Source: Paenibacillus sp. J23TS9 | GTDB lineage: Bacteria; Bacillota; Bacilli; Paenibacillales; Paenibacillaceae | Length of the DNA stretch: 64,000 nucleotides | Direction: 5' to 3' | Assembly (NCBI RefSeq): GCF_018403225.1 | Contig: NZ_BOSG01000004.1 | Coordinates: 62,001-126,000, forward strand | Shown here: piece after piece, positions 62,050 to 64,000 of the stretch | How positions within the stretch are numbered: position 1 is the stretch's first letter | Layout: every line of letters begins with the position of its first letter | Position numbers and translations under genes: made by a program | Notes under the pieces: generated by a model | Told to the model about the DNA's origin: nothing | Databases searched by the model: none | The model's input: only the letters and a program-made list of their open reading frames with translations

Positions 62050-62958
62050 TCAGCCCTTTACGGAACCAATCATAACACCCTGGACAAAATATCGCTGTAG
62101 GAACGGATAAATAGCAATGATCGGAACCGTCGCTACAATAATAACTGCATACTTAACCAATGCTGCAATTTCGGCTTTGCTGTTCATCGCTGCTGCTGTA
62201 GAAGCGTCAATCGCCCCGCCGCCCTGAGCGGCCATTTCCTGCAGAACCAGAATTTGGCGCAAAACAAGCTGCAGCGGATATTTCGCTGAATCATTCAAAT
62301 AAATGAGAGCCGAGAAATAGCTGTTCCAGTTGCCCACACCATAGAACAATGCCATTACCGCGATAATCGGCATCGACAGCGGCAGGATAATCTTAATGAA
62401 CAATCTCATATTGGTACAGCCGTCAATCTGGGCAGCCTCCTGCAGCTCCTTCGGAATTGAGCTCTGAAAGAATGTGCGGGAAACAATGATGTTCCAGATG
62501 GATGCAGCCGATGGGATCACAATTGCCCACATCGTATTAATCATGCCCAGCTGCTTGATCAGCAGGTAGGTTGGCACCAGGCCCCCACCAAAAAACATCG
62601 TGACCATGAACATCCCCATAAAAAAGTTACGTCCGACAAAGTCCTTGCGGCTTAATGCGTAAGCTGCTGGCAGCGTAACAACCAGATTAATGGTCGTTCC
62701 CACCACGGTATATAGGATGGTGTTCCCGTAACCCGTCCAAATGCTGGAGTTCTCAAATACTCTTTTGTATCCGTCAAAAGTAATCCCTTTCGGCCACAGC
62801 CACATTTCCCCGGAACCGACATACTTCGGATCGCTGATCGACGCACTGATCATATAGACCAAGGGATAGAATACGACAAGGAAAGCAAGTAATACGTAAA
62901 TGTAATTGCACAGCAGAAACAATTTATCGCGTTTGGTTTCTCTAACACCTGAAAGCAT
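62050..62958 (-). CDS. Sugar ABC transporter permease (LplC-like)
   Basis: 302-residue MalG-class permease, six helices, EAA loop EAAQIDGCTNMRLFIKI and C-terminal GVMIGSVKG. A short insertion in a cytosolic or external loop (AAQGGGAIDASTAAAMNSKA) is not present in the paralogue at 10101. It lies 15 bases after the LplB-like gene. Confidence 0.9.
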   Translation of the reverse strand: MLSGVRETKRDKLFLLCNYIYVLLAFLVVFYPLVYMISASISDPKYVGSGEMWLWPKGITFDGYKRVFENSSIWTGYGNTILYTVVGTTINLVVTLPAAYALSRKDFVGRNFFMGMFMVTMFFGGGLVPTYLLIKQLGMINTMWAIVIPSAASIWNIIVSRTFFQSSIPKELQEAAQIDGCTNMRLFIKIILPLSMPIIAVMALFYGVGNWNSYFSALIYLNDSAKYPLQLVLRQILVLQEMAAQGGGAIDASTAAAMNSKAEIAALVKYAVIIVATVPIIAIYPFLQRYFVQGVMIGSVKG

Positions 62959-62973
62959 CCATGTCCCTCCTTT

Positions 62974-63936
62974 CTACCACAAACTATTCTCGCTCGTCCG
63001 GCGGACGATCTGATTGACGACAACCAACAGTACCGCGTTGATCACGGAATTAAACAAACCGATCGCTGTCGAGAAGCTGTACTGGGCATCCACTAGCCCT
63101 GAGCGGTACACAAAAGTGGAAATGACGTCTGAAGATCCCATATTCAGCGGGTTCTGCAGCAATAGAATCTTTTCAAAACCTACTCCCAGCAGACTTCCCA
63201 TATTCAGAATGAGCAGGATGGTCATCGTCGGGATAATCGTTGGAATGTTAATATGACGAATACGCTGGAACCGTGACGCCCCGTCAATGATCGCTGCTTC
63301 GTGAAGCCCCGGATCCACTCCCGATAACGCTGCCAAATAAATGATCGTTCCCCAGCCTGCGCTCTGCCATACGCCCGAGAAGACGTACATCGTCTTAAAC
63401 CATCGTGGATCCGTTAGAAAATCAGGAGCATTAAACCCCAGCCCTTCAATCAGATGAACGACAATCCCGGTCGACGGAGACAGGAATGTAATGATCATCC
63501 CCGCCATGACGACGACGGAAATAAAGTGAGGCGCATACGTGACCGTTTGAGCCAATTTCTTAAAGAAGCCCGTTCTCACTTCATTGAAGGCAAGTGCCAG
63601 AATGATCGGAATCGGAAATCCGATAGCCAGTTCATACAAGCTGATGCTTAATGTGTTCCATATCAAGTCCCAAAAGTAATAAGAATCAAAGAATCGAGTA
63701 AAATGATCGAAACCGACCCAAGGGCTGCCCGTAATCCCTTTTGTTGGAATGAAGTTTTTAAACGCGATTTGAATGCCATACATCGGTCCGTAAGAGAAAA
63801 TAAGAAAGTAGAAAAATGCGGGTGCAATGAAGATATACAGTTCCCAGTTCTGAATAATTCTCTTCCATACACCTTTGTCTGCCTTTCTCGGTTTCAGCAT
63901 CGCACTGCCCGAGATGGAAACTTTAGTATCCTGCAT
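62974..63936 (-). CDS. Sugar ABC transporter permease (LplB-like)
   Basis: 320-residue MalF/LplB-class permease with FSYGPMYGIQIAFKNFIPT and EAA loop EAAIIDGASRFQRIRHI. The ATG at 63936 follows AGGAAGGGGTGATCCT; the open frame continues 17 codons upstream without support. First gene of an importer operon whose promoter would lie in the last 60 bases of the window or beyond. Confidence 0.9.
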   Translation of the reverse strand: MQDTKVSISGSAMLKPRKADKGVWKRIIQNWELYIFIAPAFFYFLIFSYGPMYGIQIAFKNFIPTKGITGSPWVGFDHFTRFFDSYYFWDLIWNTLSISLYELAIGFPIPIILALAFNEVRTGFFKKLAQTVTYAPHFISVVVMAGMIITFLSPSTGIVVHLIEGLGFNAPDFLTDPRWFKTMYVFSGVWQSAGWGTIIYLAALSGVDPGLHEAAIIDGASRFQRIRHINIPTIIPTMTILLILNMGSLLGVGFEKILLLQNPLNMGSSDVISTFVYRSGLVDAQYSFSTAIGLFNSVINAVLLVVVNQIVRRTSENSLW

Positions 63937-64000
63937 AGGATCACCCCTTCCTGTTTTAAATGTAATTTCTCCAGCACTCGTTCTCATGAAATGTGAGTTT

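Noticed and set aside
10101..63936. The importers at 8.4-12.0 and 60.4-63.9 kb as a large duplication
   Set aside because: Same gene order but clearly different protein sequences throughout; they are common paralogues of the LplABC class, not a recent duplication.
1..64000. tRNA, rRNA, CRISPR array, insertion sequence, prophage or integron
   Set aside because: I found no cloverleaf-like segment, no regularly spaced repeats, and no transposase, integrase or phage protein in any frame.

Overview
The window looks like Paenibacillus or a close relative (low-GC Gram-positive, Bacillales). The reasons are roughly balanced base composition, strong AGGAGG-type ribosome sites with frequent TTG starts, a Bacillus-type AraR/ara operon, several LplA/LplB/LplC-type sugar ABC operons that lack an ATPase gene, YesM/YesN two-component pairs, and many AraC-family regulators. 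These are family resemblances recognised from the translated sequence; no database search was run. I see no rRNA, tRNA, CRISPR array, transposase or phage gene.

Layout. 1-6.4 kb: an L-arabinose operon on the minus strand, araA-araR-araD-araB-araM, where araM runs off the window start. A promoter with two AraR boxes precedes araA, and a third box lies between araR and araD. 6.5-8.4 kb: a YwaF-like membrane protein and cysK. 8.4-15.7 kb: a sugar ABC importer (two permeases and a lipoprotein) divergent from its YesM/YesN sensor-regulator pair, with repeated TATCC(G/A)GAC sites in the shared control region. 15.7-25.3 kb: housekeeping and small conserved genes, nearly all on the minus strand (DUF817, HAD nucleotidase, DUF4177, a TIM-barrel epimerase-like protein, two VOC proteins, SseB, a TIGR01777 reductase, pgsA, an HD hydrolase), plus two membrane mini-proteins of 56 and 55 residues and an SDR remnant.

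25.4-38.0 kb: a second carbohydrate locus with a cytosolic sulfatase, two AraC regulators, an ABC importer carrying a near-perfect cre site, a second YesM/YesN pair, and a GHL6/GH42-like hydrolase. 38-49 kb: a run of small minus-strand enzymes (GNATs, P-loop proteins including a TmrB-like one, NUDIX, MBL, methyltransferase, TauE exporter) ending in a GNAT-pentapeptide-repeat fusion.

49-64 kb: the most interesting part. A six-gene minus-strand operon encodes two GH29 alpha-L-fucosidases, a GH125 alpha-1,6-mannosidase, a CBM9-like protein, an 871-residue transglutaminase-fold protein and a GH18 enzyme, none with a signal peptide. A divergent membrane-bound AraC regulator and an LplABC-type importer follow. 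The set suggests import of a fucosylated, mannose-containing glycan or glycopeptide and its breakdown in the cytosol. The transglutaminase-fold protein carries the GRCGE/NHAW arrangement shared with peptide:N-glycanases, so a role in releasing glycan from peptide is a testable idea, not a demonstrated one.
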